From the NCBI GenBank assembly GCA_004020875.1, contig SAPZ01000011.1, positions 124,001 through 188,000 on the forward strand: DNA of 64,000 bases, written 5' to 3'. Positions 31,271-39,968 of this stretch are shown in pieces. A program made the position numbers and the translations under genes. The DNA comes from Mesorhizobium sp. (GTDB lineage: Bacteria > Pseudomonadota > Alphaproteobacteria > Rhizobiales > Rhizobiaceae). The notes below the pieces were generated by a model. The model had not been told where the DNA came from, ran no database searches, and worked only from the letters and a program-made list of their open reading frames with translations. Position 1 is the stretch's first letter; every line of letters begins with the position of its first letter.

Positions 31271-32137
31271 TCAGCGCTCCGCGTCGTAGTTGGTCATCAC
31301 GGTGTAGAACACCCACGACAACAACAGGATGATAAGGAAGTAGACCAGCGACATGGCCGCTGCCGGTCCGAGGTCGAACTGGCCGAGTGCCGTCTTCACC
31401 AGATCGATCGACAGGAAGGTCGTCGAATTGCCGGGGCCGCCGCCGGTGACCACGAAGGGCTCGGTGTAGATCATGAACGAGTCCATGAAGCGCAGCAGCA
31501 CGGCGATCAAAAGCACGCGCTGCATCTTCGGCAGCTGGATGTAGCGGAACACCGCCCAGCGCGAGGCGCCGTCGATCTTGGCCGCCTGGTAGAAGGCATC
31601 CGGAATGGAAACCAGCCCGGCATAGCAGAGCAGAACGACCAGGCTGGTCCAGTGCCAGACATCCATGACGATGACGGTGACCCAGGCGTCGAACGGGTCC
31701 TGGACATAGTTGTAGTCGATGCCGAGCGCGTTGATGTAGTAGCCGAGCAGGCCGATGTCGTTGCGACCGAACACCTGCCAGATCGTGCCGACGACATTCC
31801 ACGGCACCAGCAGCGGCAGCGCCATCAGCACCAGGCAGACGGGCACGCCCCAGCCCTTCTTCGGCATGTTGAGCGCGATGAAGATGCCGAGAGGCACTTC
31901 GATCGCCAGGATGATGAAGGAGAAGATCAGATTGCGCACCATCGCTTCCCAGAAGCGGTCGGAGTGCAGCAATTCCTCGAACCATTCGGTGCCGGCCCAG
32001 AAGAAGACGTTGTTGCCGAACGTGTCCTGCACCGAATAATTGACCACGGTCATCAGCGGGATGACGGCCGAGAAGGCCACCAGCACCAGAACCGGCAGGA
32101 CAAGGAACCAGGCCTTGTTGTTCCAGGTCTTGTCCAT
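31271..32137 (-). CDS. glpP: glycerol ABC transporter permease GlpP
   Basis: The 288-residue product is a MalF-type permease with six spans. The coupling loop is SIPDAFYQAAKIDGASRWAV. The ATG directly follows the stop of glpT, so the genes are tightly coupled. With GlpQ it forms the membrane channel of the importer. Confidence 0.93.
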   Translation of the reverse strand: MDKTWNNKAWFLVLPVLVLVAFSAVIPLMTVVNYSVQDTFGNNVFFWAGTEWFEELLHSDRFWEAMVRNLIFSFIILAIEVPLGIFIALNMPKKGWGVPVCLVLMALPLLVPWNVVGTIWQVFGRNDIGLLGYYINALGIDYNYVQDPFDAWVTVIVMDVWHWTSLVVLLCYAGLVSIPDAFYQAAKIDGASRWAVFRYIQLPKMQRVLLIAVLLRFMDSFMIYTEPFVVTGGGPGNSTTFLSIDLVKTALGQFDLGPAAAMSLVYFLIILLLSWVFYTVMTNYDAER

Positions 32138-33205
32138 CTAGGCCCCCATCTCGACGCGCCAGGAATCGGCATAGATGTTGATGCCGGCCGGATCGAAGCG
32201 AACTTTCGGCTCGGCAGGCACCTCGTCGTCCTCGCCGATCACCGCGGCGATCTCTTTGCCTTCCAGGTTGGCGCGCACGACCTTGTGGCGGCCGACGTCC
32301 TCGATCTTGGAGACCTGCACCGCCATGCCTTCGCGGCCGAGCCGCACATATTCTGGACGGATGCCGAGCTCGACGGCGCTGGCTTCCGCCTTTGGCACGC
32401 CCGGAAGCTCGATGCGCTGCGCGCCGAGCTTCGCCGTCCTGCCTTCCAGCGCGACCGGGAGCACGTTCATGCCCGGCGAGCCGATGAAATAACCGACGAA
32501 AGTGTGGCGCGGCCGCTCGAAGAGTTCGGCTGGCGTGCCGATCTGCACGATCTCGCCGTCATACATGACCACGACGCGGTCGGCGAATGTCAGCGCTTCG
32601 GTCTGGTCGTGCGTGACATAGACCATGGTGTAGCCGAAGCGGCGATGCAGATGCTTCAATTGCGAACGCAGCACCCATTTCATGTGCGGATCGATCACCG
32701 TCAGCGGCTCGTCGAACAGGATGGCGTTGACGTCCGAGCGCACCAGGCCGCGGCCGAGCGATATCTTCTGCTTCTGGTCGGCGGTGAGCCCGCGCGCCTT
32801 CTTCTTCGCCAGCGAAGCGAGATCGATCATGTCGAGCGTCTCACGCACCTTGCGGTCGACGTCCGCCTCCGGCACGCGGCGGTTGCGCAGCGGGAAGGCC
32901 AGATTTTCGTAGACGGTCATGGTGTCGTAGATGACCGGGAACTGGAACACCTGCGCGATGTTGCGCTCTTGCGTCGACAGATTGGTGATGTCCCGGCCGT
33001 TGAACAAAAGCTGGCCGTGCGAGGGATGCAGCAGTCCCGAAATGATGTTGAGCAAGGTGGTCTTGCCGCAGCCCGATGGCCCAAGCAGAGCATAGGCGCC
33101 GCCGTCCTCGAAGGTGTGATGCACTTCCTTCAGCGCGAAATCCGAATCCTTCCGTGGATTGGGCAGGTAGGAGTGGCGGATATGATTGACGTCGATGCGC
33201 GCCAT
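32138..33205 (-). CDS. glpT: glycerol ABC transporter ATP-binding protein GlpT
   Basis: The 355-residue ATPase has Walker A LLGPSGCGKTT, Q loop QVFQFPVIYDTM, a signature-like stretch TADQKQKISLGRGLV in place of canonical LSGGQ, Walker B NAILFDEPL with TVIDPHMK, and VYVTHDQTEALTFADR. A TOBE-like C-terminal domain follows. ATG 33205 is chosen for the GAGGAGGAT 5 bases upstream; the frame is open to 33544 inside glpS. The symbol follows rhizobial usage and is not the E. coli GlpT antiporter. Confidence 0.93.
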   Translation of the reverse strand: MARIDVNHIRHSYLPNPRKDSDFALKEVHHTFEDGGAYALLGPSGCGKTTLLNIISGLLHPSHGQLLFNGRDITNLSTQERNIAQVFQFPVIYDTMTVYENLAFPLRNRRVPEADVDRKVRETLDMIDLASLAKKKARGLTADQKQKISLGRGLVRSDVNAILFDEPLTVIDPHMKWVLRSQLKHLHRRFGYTMVYVTHDQTEALTFADRVVVMYDGEIVQIGTPAELFERPRHTFVGYFIGSPGMNVLPVALEGRTAKLGAQRIELPGVPKAEASAVELGIRPEYVRLGREGMAVQVSKIEDVGRHKVVRANLEGKEIAAVIGEDDEVPAEPKVRFDPAGINIYADSWRVEMGA

Positions 33206-33215
33206 CTGATCCTCC

Positions 33216-34295
33216 TCAGGCCGCGAGCTTCGACGCCGACACGGCGCGGCCGTTCTGGTCAAACACCATGATGTGGCGCGAGTCGATGAACACCTCGACT
33301 TCGTCGTCCGTCTCGAAATCGAGAATGCCATGCGCAAGCATGACCCAGCGCGCATCGGCGAAGTCGAGATGGACAAAGCTTTCCGAGCCGGTGATCTCGG
33401 TGATGGTGACCTTGGCGCGCACCGGCACGGCGCTAGCGTTCGGCCGCTCCAGCGACAGATGATGCGGTTGGAATCCGATCGCGTAGCTGGCGTCCGCAAT
33501 GCCGTTGAGCTCCGGCGGCACCGGCAGCTTGACGCCGCCTTCAAGCAGGAAGTCCGAGCCCTTCTTGGAGAGCACGATGGTGTTGAGCGGCGGGTCGGCG
33601 AAGGTCCTTGCCGTCACCAGGTCGACAGGCTTGCGGAACACTTCGACGGTCGGGCCGAATTGCGTGACGCGGCCCTCCGAGAGCGTCGCCGTATTGCCGC
33701 CGAGCAGCAGCGCCTCGTGCGGCTCGGTGGTGGCATAGACGAAGATCGTGCCCGCGGCGGCGAAGATCTTCGGCAATTCGGCGCGCAATTCCTCGCGTAA
33801 TTTGTAGTCGAGATTGGCGAGAGGCTCGTCGAGCAGCACCAGGCTGGCGTTCTTGACAATGGCGCGGGCAAGCGCCGTGCGCTGCTGCTGACCGCCCGAG
33901 AGGTTGAGCGGTGTGCGGTCGAGATAAGGCGTGAGCTTGAGCAGCGCGGCGGCATTGCGCACTTCCTTGTCGATCCTTGCCTGGTCGACGCCTGCAACCC
34001 TAAGCGGTGAGGCGATATTCTCGTAAACCGTCATCGCCGGGTAGTTGATAAACTGCTGGTAGACCATGGCGACGTTGCGCTTCTGCACCGGCTGTCCGGT
34101 GACGTCCTTGCCGTCGAACCAGACCGAGCCGGACGTCGGCGCGTCGAGACCCGCCATCAGCCGCATGAGGCTGGTCTTGCCGGAAAGCGTCGGTCCCAGC
34201 AGAACATTCAGCGAGCCGTGCCGAAGCGTCAGCGACACGTCGCGGATATGCTCCTGCGCACCGATCGTCTTCGTCACGTTCCTCAGTTCCAGCAT
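33216..34295 (-). CDS. glpS: glycerol ABC transporter ATP-binding protein GlpS
   Basis: The 359-residue second ATPase has Walker A LLGPTLSGKTS, with Leu-Ser instead of the usual Gly-Cys/Ser spacing, Q loop MVYQQFINYPAMTVYENIA, signature NLSGGQQQRTALARA, and Walker B SLVLLDEPLANLDYK. The H-loop residue is in VYATTEPHEALLL, where TTE replaces THD, so the switch His is lost. The start is ATG 34295 (GTG 34298 also possible) after GGAGGAGG. GlpS and GlpT probably form a heterodimer with one weaker site. Confidence 0.92.
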   Translation of the reverse strand: MLELRNVTKTIGAQEHIRDVSLTLRHGSLNVLLGPTLSGKTSLMRLMAGLDAPTSGSVWFDGKDVTGQPVQKRNVAMVYQQFINYPAMTVYENIASPLRVAGVDQARIDKEVRNAAALLKLTPYLDRTPLNLSGGQQQRTALARAIVKNASLVLLDEPLANLDYKLREELRAELPKIFAAAGTIFVYATTEPHEALLLGGNTATLSEGRVTQFGPTVEVFRKPVDLVTARTFADPPLNTIVLSKKGSDFLLEGGVKLPVPPELNGIADASYAIGFQPHHLSLERPNASAVPVRAKVTITEITGSESFVHLDFADARWVMLAHGILDFETDDEVEVFIDSRHIMVFDQNGRAVSASKLAA

Positions 34296-34334
34296 CACGC
34301 CTCCTCCCCGGCCTTGCGCTTCAGCGGTCCATCG

Positions 34335-35861
34335 TCATTCCGCCGCCGCGACGTGACGGGTGCTCAGTCCTCGCATGAATTCTTCCAATGCCGCCGTCTG
34401 CTCGCGGCTGAAATGCAGGCCGCGCTTGGTGCGGCGCCACAGCACGTCCTCGGCGGTGACCGCCCATTCGTTCTCGGCGAGATAGCGAACCTCCACTTCG
34501 AAAAGATCGGCGCCGAAATTGCGGCCGAGATCGGCATTCGACTTGGCGAGCCCGAGCAGCTTCTCAGCCCGCGTGCCGTAGAGCCGCGTAAACCGGCGCG
34601 CCAGCCTCTGGTCAAGGAACGGATAGGCCTTTTTCAGCCTGGCGACCTGCGCGTCGAAACCGGTGGCCGGAAAATCACCGCCCGGCAGCGGCGCGTCATG
34701 CGTCCAAGGCTTGCCGCGCTTGCCCAAAAAGCCCTCGATCTTCTCAAGCATCGATTCCGCCAGCCGGCGGAAAGTCGTGATCTTGCCGCCGAAGGCGTTG
34801 AGAAGCGGGGCAACGCCCTCCCCGCCATCGGCCTTCAGCACATAATCGCGCGTCGCTTCCTGCGCCTTGGAGGCGCCGTCGTCATAGAGCGGGCGCACCG
34901 CCGAATAGGTCCAGACGATGTCGGATCGCTTCACGGCGACCGCGAAATATTCGCTTGCCGCGGCGCATAGGTAGTCGATCTCGGCGTCGGAGATCTTCAC
35001 ATCGTGCGGGTCGCCGGGATAATCGCGGTCGGTCGTCCCGATCAGCGTGAATTCTTCCTCGTAGGGGATGGCGAAGATGATGCGGCCATCCTTGTTCTGG
35101 AAGAAATAGGCGCGCGGATCGTCGAACTTCTTGGCGACGACGATGTGGCTGCCTTGCACCAGGCGGACATTGTGGACTTCGTTCTGGCCGACGGCTGTCT
35201 GCAGAACGTGATCGACCCAAGGACCGGCGGCGTTGACGAGAAGCCGCGCGCGAACCTCCTCGGTGTCGCCGGTAAGCACGTTCTGCACCTTGACAGTCCA
35301 GGTCGGACCGTCGCGACGCGCGCTGACGACCTTGGTGCGGGTACGGATGATGGCGCCCCGGTCGGCGGCATCACGAGCGTTCAGCGCCACCAGGCGAGCG
35401 TCATTGACCCAGCCATCCGAATATTCGAAAGCCTTGCGGAACAATGGCTTCAGCGGTTTGCCGGCCGGATCCCTCGCCATGTCCAGCGTCTTCGTCGCTG
35501 GCAGCAGTTTGCGCCCGCCGATGTGATCGTAAAGGAACAGCCCGAGCCGGATCAGCCATGCGGGCCTCAGGCCCTTGGCGTAAGGCAGAACGAAGCGCAT
35601 CGGCCAGATGATGTGCGGCGCGTTCTTCCAAAGGACCTCGCGCTCCATCAGCGCTTCGCGCACCAGCCGGAACTCGTAGAATTCGAGATAGCGAAGGCCG
35701 CCATGGATCAGCTTGGTCGAGCCGGAGGACGTCCCGCTCGCCAGATCGTTCATCTCAGCAAGGTAAACCGAAAATCCGCGGCCAACAGCGTCGCGGGCGA
35801 TGCCGCAGCCATTGATGCCGCCGCCGATGACGAAAATGTCATGGATCGGGGATGCGTCCAA
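34335..35861 (-). CDS. glpD: glycerol-3-phosphate dehydrogenase (FAD, aerobic)
   Basis: GlpD oxidises glycerol-3-phosphate to dihydroxyacetone phosphate and feeds electrons to the quinone pool. The 508-residue product begins with the FAD fingerprint DIFVIGGGINGCGIARDAVGRG, then SGTSSGSTKLIHGGLRYLE, NAAGPWVDHVL and a C-terminal helical domain. The start is TTG 35861 with GGAGGA upstream. It is the first structural gene behind the promoter at 35920-35947 and precedes glpS by about 40 bases. Confidence 0.95.
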   Translation of the reverse strand: MDASPIHDIFVIGGGINGCGIARDAVGRGFSVYLAEMNDLASGTSSGSTKLIHGGLRYLEFYEFRLVREALMEREVLWKNAPHIIWPMRFVLPYAKGLRPAWLIRLGLFLYDHIGGRKLLPATKTLDMARDPAGKPLKPLFRKAFEYSDGWVNDARLVALNARDAADRGAIIRTRTKVVSARRDGPTWTVKVQNVLTGDTEEVRARLLVNAAGPWVDHVLQTAVGQNEVHNVRLVQGSHIVVAKKFDDPRAYFFQNKDGRIIFAIPYEEEFTLIGTTDRDYPGDPHDVKISDAEIDYLCAAASEYFAVAVKRSDIVWTYSAVRPLYDDGASKAQEATRDYVLKADGGEGVAPLLNAFGGKITTFRRLAESMLEKIEGFLGKRGKPWTHDAPLPGGDFPATGFDAQVARLKKAYPFLDQRLARRFTRLYGTRAEKLLGLAKSNADLGRNFGADLFEVEVRYLAENEWAVTAEDVLWRRTKRGLHFSREQTAALEEFMRGLSTRHVAAAE

Positions 35862-35919
35862 GGGGTCCTCCAGCGATTTCGCATTGCACCATTTTTGTGT
35901 TTTACGAAACCGTGACGGA

Positions 35920-35953
35920 ATTATTTCGAACTAAAAGCGAATGTCAAACGAAA
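35920..35953 (-). promoter_or_regulatory. glpD promoter with GlpR-like half sites
   Basis: On the minus strand a TTGACA (-35, bases 35947-35942) stands 16 bases before AATAAT (-10, 35925-35920), a near-ideal sigma-70 promoter. The spacer carries TTCGCTTTTAGTTCGAA, an inverted TTCG/CGAA pair, and TTTCGTTT lies at 35953-35946. The same TTTCGTTT and TTCGCTTT words occur before glpR, which suggests GlpR binding. Confidence 0.65.
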
Positions 35954-35988
35954 TTATCACGGCTGCGTGAAACAGCCCTGATGCGCCG

Positions 35989-36756
35989 CTATTCGAGCGC
36001 CGTCTCGATCAGCCGGACCTCAGTCTCCTCGCAAATCCGGCGGATCGAAGGGATGTCGCAACGATCGGTGATGAAGGTATTCACCTGGGAAAGGTGGCCG
36101 ATCCGGACCGGCGCCGTACGTTCGAATTTGGTCCGGTCGGAGACCAGAATGACGTGGCGCGCATTGGCTATGATCGCCTGCGCCACCTTCACTTCGCGGA
36201 AATCGAAGTCGAGCAACGCACCGTCATGGTCGATAGCCGAGGCGCCGATGACCGCGTAGTCGACCTTGAACTGGCGGATGAAATCGACGGCAGCTTCGCC
36301 GACAATGCCACCATCGGAACCGCGCACCACGCCGCCGGCGATCACCACCTCGATCGTAGGATAAATGCGCATCCTATTGGCAACATTGATGTTATTGGTG
36401 ATGACCATTAGTCCGTTATGGTCGAGAAGCGCCTTGCTGACCGCCTCGGTGGTGGTGCCGATATTGATGAACAGCGAGGCATTGTCCGGGATCAGCCGCG
36501 CCGCGGCGCTGCCGATCGCCTCCTTCTCGTCGGCCGCGATCTTGCGGCGAGCCTCGTATTCCATGTTCTCGATGCCGGACGGGAACAGTGCGCCGCCATG
36601 GATGCGGGTGAGCAGCCGCTGATCGCAGAGATCGTTGAGATCCTTGCGGATAGTCTGCGGCGTCACGTTGAAATGGGTTGCCAGATCCTCGACCAAGACC
36701 CGGCCGTGATCTTTCGCCATCTGGATGATTTCGGCGTGGCGTGGCGAAAGAAACAT
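35989..36756 (-). CDS. glpR: DeoR/GlpR family transcriptional regulator
   Basis: The 255-residue product has a DeoR helix-turn-helix (MFLSPRHAEIIQMAKDHGRV to FNVTPQTIRKDLNDL) and a sugar-phosphate sensing domain (NINVANRMRIYPTIEVVIAGG, GASAIDHDGALLDFDFREV). GlpR normally represses glycerol genes until glycerol-3-phosphate binds. The start is ATG 36756, 8 bases after GGAGGAA; a frame start at 36771 would overlap that site. It lies upstream of glpD on the same strand. Confidence 0.93.
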   Translation of the reverse strand: MFLSPRHAEIIQMAKDHGRVLVEDLATHFNVTPQTIRKDLNDLCDQRLLTRIHGGALFPSGIENMEYEARRKIAADEKEAIGSAAARLIPDNASLFINIGTTTEAVSKALLDHNGLMVITNNINVANRMRIYPTIEVVIAGGVVRGSDGGIVGEAAVDFIRQFKVDYAVIGASAIDHDGALLDFDFREVKVAQAIIANARHVILVSDRTKFERTAPVRIGHLSQVNTFITDRCDIPSIRRICEETEVRLIETALE

Positions 36757-36770
36757 CCGGCATTCCTCCA

Positions 36771-36805
36771 TTTTCGTTTTTTCCGTCTATATCGGAAAAC
36801 GAAAG
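36771..36805 (-). promoter_or_regulatory. inverted repeat before glpR, candidate autoregulatory operator
   Basis: TTTTCGTTTTTTCCG (36771-36785) faces CGGAAAACGAAAG (36793-36805) across 7 bases; the arms match apart from two extra T residues. It abuts the glpR ribosome site and shares TTTCGTTT with the glpD promoter region. Confidence 0.55.
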
Positions 36806-36882
36806 CGAAGAAAAGGCATGAGCCGGCTAACGAAAATCAACTGACTGCAAAAGGCAAACCAGCGCGTAATGGGTCTGCCGCC

Positions 36883-38295
36883 TCAGGATAAGCGCCGCGC
36901 AATCTCGGTTATGACGTCGAAAGCGGCGTCGACATCGGCCGCCGTCGACTCGAACTGCCCCGCCTGAAAGCGGATCGCCACGAGCCCGTCGACCCTGGTT
37001 TGCGTCAGGTAAATGCGGCCTTCGGTGTTGATGGTGTCGACCAGCCGCAGATTGTGCTCGTCCGGATCGGTACCCGAAGGCGCTTGGTGCCGGAACGAAA
37101 ACAGCGACAGCATCGGCTCGCTGACGAGCTCGAAATCCGCTTCCCTGGCGAGCCGCGCGGCCAGTCCTTCGCTCCAGGCGACGTGGTTGCGGATCATATT
37201 GCGCAAACCTTCGAGGCCATGGGCCCGCAGCAGGAACCAGAGTTTGAGCGCACGGAAACGGCGCCCGAGCGGCACCGACCACTCCGAATAGTTGATGATG
37301 CCGTCGTGCCCCAACGTCTTCAAAAACTCCGGCTTTATGGCCAGCGTGCGCACCAGGTCTTCCGGCTGACGAATGAACTGGATCGAGCAATCGAATTGCG
37401 CGCCGAGCCACTTGTGCGGATTGAAGACGATGGAGTCCGCGCCTTCGACGCCCGCCCAGAAATGCCGGTATTCCGGGCAGATCATCGCCGATCCGGCCCA
37501 GGCGGCGTCGACATGCAGGTAAAGCCCCTGCCGCTTTGCGACCGCGGCCACCGGGGCGATGTCGTCGGTGCCGCCAATGCTGGTGCCGCCGACGCAAGCG
37601 ATGATGCCGGCCGGCAGCAGGCCGGCCTCGCGATCGGCGACGATCGCGGCCTCAAGTGCGGCCGTATCCATGGCGCGAAAACGTCCTGAGACCGGAATGC
37701 GGACGAGGTTCTCCTCGCCGATGCCTGAGACCCAGATGGCGCGGTCGATCGAGGTATGGACCTGGTCGGAGGAATAGACGCGCAGCTTGCCCTGTCCGGC
37801 CAGCCCGTTTTTGTTGCCCTGCCAGTCGAGCGCCCGCTCTCGCATGGTGAGCACCGCCGCAAGCGTCGCCGACGAGGCCGAATCCTGGATGACGCCGGAA
37901 AAGCCCTCGGGCAGGCCAAGCGCCTGGCGCATCCAGTCGACGATGCGCGTCTCGAGTTCGGTCGCAGCCGGCGAGGTCTGCCACAGCATGCACTGCGCGG
38001 CCATCGCCGAGACCAGATACTCCGCCACGACCGAGACCGGCGCCGCATTGGCGGGGAAATAGGCGAAGAAGCGCGGATGCTGCCAATGCGTCATGCCAGG
38101 CACGATCTTTTCTTCGAAATCGGCGAAGATCTTCTCCATCGGTTCGGGCAATTCGGGCGGCGAAACCTCGATGCTCCGGAAAATCTCGCCCGGCGCGATT
38201 GCCGGCCGCACCGGACGGTCGCGCAAGCCGGCGCGGTAGTCGACGCCCCAGTCGGCCGCCCGCCTCGACCAGTCGCGGAATGTCTCGTTGTTCAT
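36883..38295 (-). CDS. pyridoxal-phosphate-dependent decarboxylase (aromatic amino acid type)
   Basis: The 470-residue group II decarboxylase has the PLP lysine in VFNPHKWLGAQFDC, the cofactor Asp in LYLHVDAAWAGSAMICPEY, and GMTHWQHPRFFAYFPANA near the N-terminus, as in tryptophan/DOPA/tyrosine decarboxylases. It would make an aromatic amine from the amino acid. The substrate is not clear from sequence. It lies 90 bases downstream of the Anbu operon on the same strand and 130 bases upstream of glpR, and could belong to either transcription unit or stand alone. Confidence 0.88.
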   Translation of the reverse strand: MNNETFRDWSRRAADWGVDYRAGLRDRPVRPAIAPGEIFRSIEVSPPELPEPMEKIFADFEEKIVPGMTHWQHPRFFAYFPANAAPVSVVAEYLVSAMAAQCMLWQTSPAATELETRIVDWMRQALGLPEGFSGVIQDSASSATLAAVLTMRERALDWQGNKNGLAGQGKLRVYSSDQVHTSIDRAIWVSGIGEENLVRIPVSGRFRAMDTAALEAAIVADREAGLLPAGIIACVGGTSIGGTDDIAPVAAVAKRQGLYLHVDAAWAGSAMICPEYRHFWAGVEGADSIVFNPHKWLGAQFDCSIQFIRQPEDLVRTLAIKPEFLKTLGHDGIINYSEWSVPLGRRFRALKLWFLLRAHGLEGLRNMIRNHVAWSEGLAARLAREADFELVSEPMLSLFSFRHQAPSGTDPDEHNLRLVDTINTEGRIYLTQTRVDGLVAIRFQAGQFESTAADVDAAFDVITEIARRLS

Positions 38296-38388
38296 CTATC
38301 CTCCCGACCCCAGCCGCAATGCGGCGGGTAAACCAGCTTCGATATTGATCAACATGTTAAGTGCGCAAAAGGCCGCGAAATGCGAACC

Positions 38389-39120
38389 CTAACCGGGAAA
38401 ATCCGGCAGGCTGGCAAAGGCCGTTTTCAAGGCGTTCGACCAGCCGTCGGAGATGGTGCGGTAATAGGGATCGTCCTGGCGGATGCGCCTGTTGAGCCCG
38501 ACCTTGAAACTGTCCTTCTCCAGGAACAGCAGATCGAGCGGCAGCCCGACCGAAAGGTTGGATTTCAGCGTCGAGTCGAACGACACCAGAAGCAGCTTCA
38601 CCGTTTCGGCCAGGCCCATTGTCGGGTCATAGGCACGGATGATGATCGGCTTGCCGTATTTCGTCTCGCCGATCTGGAAGAAAGGCGTGTCATCGGTCGA
38701 CTCGATGAAATTGCCTTCCGGATAGATCATGAACAGCCTGGGCGGGCTGCCCTTGATCTGGCCGCCGAGGATGAAGGAGGCATTGAAGTAGGAATCCGCC
38801 TTGTCGCCGTTCGGCGAGGCATGTTCGATGACTTCCTTGACCGTATCGCCGACCAGCCGCACCGTCTGGTACATGGACGGCGTCTCGAGCAGCTTCGGAT
38901 GACGGTCGCCAACGGCCTTGTTGCGCTCGTCGAGCAGGCTGACGACGGCTTGCGTGGTGGCAAGGTTGCCCGCCGACATCAGCACGATCACGCGCTCGCC
39001 GGGCTCTTCCCAGACGTGCATTTTCTTGAAGGTCGAGATCGAATCCATGCCGGCATTGGTGCGCGTGTCCGACATGAACACGAGCCCCCGATCGATCTTG
39101 AGGCCGACGCAATAGGTCAC
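38389..39120 (-). CDS. Anbu proteasome-like peptidase
   Basis: The 243-residue product is an N-terminal nucleophile hydrolase of the Anbu (ancestral beta subunit) type. It starts MTYCVGLKIDRGLVFMSDTR, so removal of Met would expose Thr1; TNAG and FKKMHVW hold the expected Asp and Lys neighbours. VIVLMSAGNLATTQAVV and the SFILGGQIKG strand also fit the family. Known Anbu structures are helical or lock-washer assemblies rather than closed rings, and the substrate is unresolved. It is the last gene of an operon with ATP-grasp, alpha-E and transglutaminase genes. Confidence 0.92.
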   Translation of the reverse strand: MTYCVGLKIDRGLVFMSDTRTNAGMDSISTFKKMHVWEEPGERVIVLMSAGNLATTQAVVSLLDERNKAVGDRHPKLLETPSMYQTVRLVGDTVKEVIEHASPNGDKADSYFNASFILGGQIKGSPPRLFMIYPEGNFIESTDDTPFFQIGETKYGKPIIIRAYDPTMGLAETVKLLLVSFDSTLKSNLSVGLPLDLLFLEKDSFKVGLNRRIRQDDPYYRTISDGWSNALKTAFASLPDFPG

Positions 39121-39152
39121 GATTCTTCTTTAACAGCGAATCCCGTCGGAAA

Positions 39153-39947
39153 TTACTGCTCCACCGTGACGGTGACGGCAAGCTTCTCTTGCGCCTGCCC
39201 CAGCAGTATCCCCGACACCGGCGAGGCGTCGCGATAATCGCGCCCCGTCGCCACCCGCACATAGCGTTCGTCGGGAGAAATACCGTTGGCCGGATCAAAG
39301 GCAACCCATCCGAGCCCCACGACATAGGCCTCGGCCCAGGCATGGCTTGCAGCCTGCTCGACGGCCGCATCCATCATCAGGTAACCGCTGACATAGCGAG
39401 CCGGAAAGCCAAGCGCGACGGCCCCGGCGATGAAGATATGGCTGTGATCCTGGCAAACGCCGGATTTGAGCGCCAGGGCCTCTTCCGCCGGCGTGACGAC
39501 GCTGGTCGTGCCCGGTCTGTAGGCGACCCGTTCGCGGATGGCGGCCATCAACCTGTGCAGCCGCTCGATCTCGGTTCCCTGCCCGAGCGAGCCGGCCAGT
39601 TCACGTATGCCCTCGCCGGCGGCGGTAAGCTGCGTCTGCTGGCCGAACAGCCAGAGCGGGGCAAAGCCCTGATGCGCGCCCGTCACGCCCGCCGTGTCAT
39701 GCGTGGTCACCTCTCCCGCCGCCTCGACGGTGATCGTGCTGTGCCCGCTCTCAGCGCTCACCAGCCGCGTGTCGTTACCGAAATGATCGGTGAAGCGCAC
39801 CTCCTCGCGCGCGCCTTCGACCTTGATAGCCCAGGAGCCGACGGTCTGCGTCCGTCCGCTCAGGGGCAGCAGGCGCAGCCGCTGCAGCAGGTATTGCACC
39901 GGCGCGTCGTAGCGGTACTCGGTGCGATGGGTGATCTTGAGCCGCAT
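39153..39947 (-). CDS. transglutaminase-like protein of the Anbu operon
   Basis: The 264-residue product has the bacterial transglutaminase N-terminal region (LKITHRTEYRYDAPVQYLLQ) and a transglutaminase core with Cys in ALKSGVCQDHSHIF, His in ASHAWAEAYV and Asp in WVAFDPANGI. Such proteins can cleave or form amide bonds at Gln/Glu side chains. It lies 22 bases downstream of the alpha-E gene and 32 bases before Anbu. A role in making or trimming a peptide-like substrate for Anbu is inferred from context. Confidence 0.92.
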   Translation of the reverse strand: MRLKITHRTEYRYDAPVQYLLQRLRLLPLSGRTQTVGSWAIKVEGAREEVRFTDHFGNDTRLVSAESGHSTITVEAAGEVTTHDTAGVTGAHQGFAPLWLFGQQTQLTAAGEGIRELAGSLGQGTEIERLHRLMAAIRERVAYRPGTTSVVTPAEEALALKSGVCQDHSHIFIAGAVALGFPARYVSGYLMMDAAVEQAASHAWAEAYVVGLGWVAFDPANGISPDERYVRVATGRDYRDASPVSGILLGQAQEKLAVTVTVEQ

Positions 39948-39968
39948 GACGCCCGCCCTCAGCCCCGC

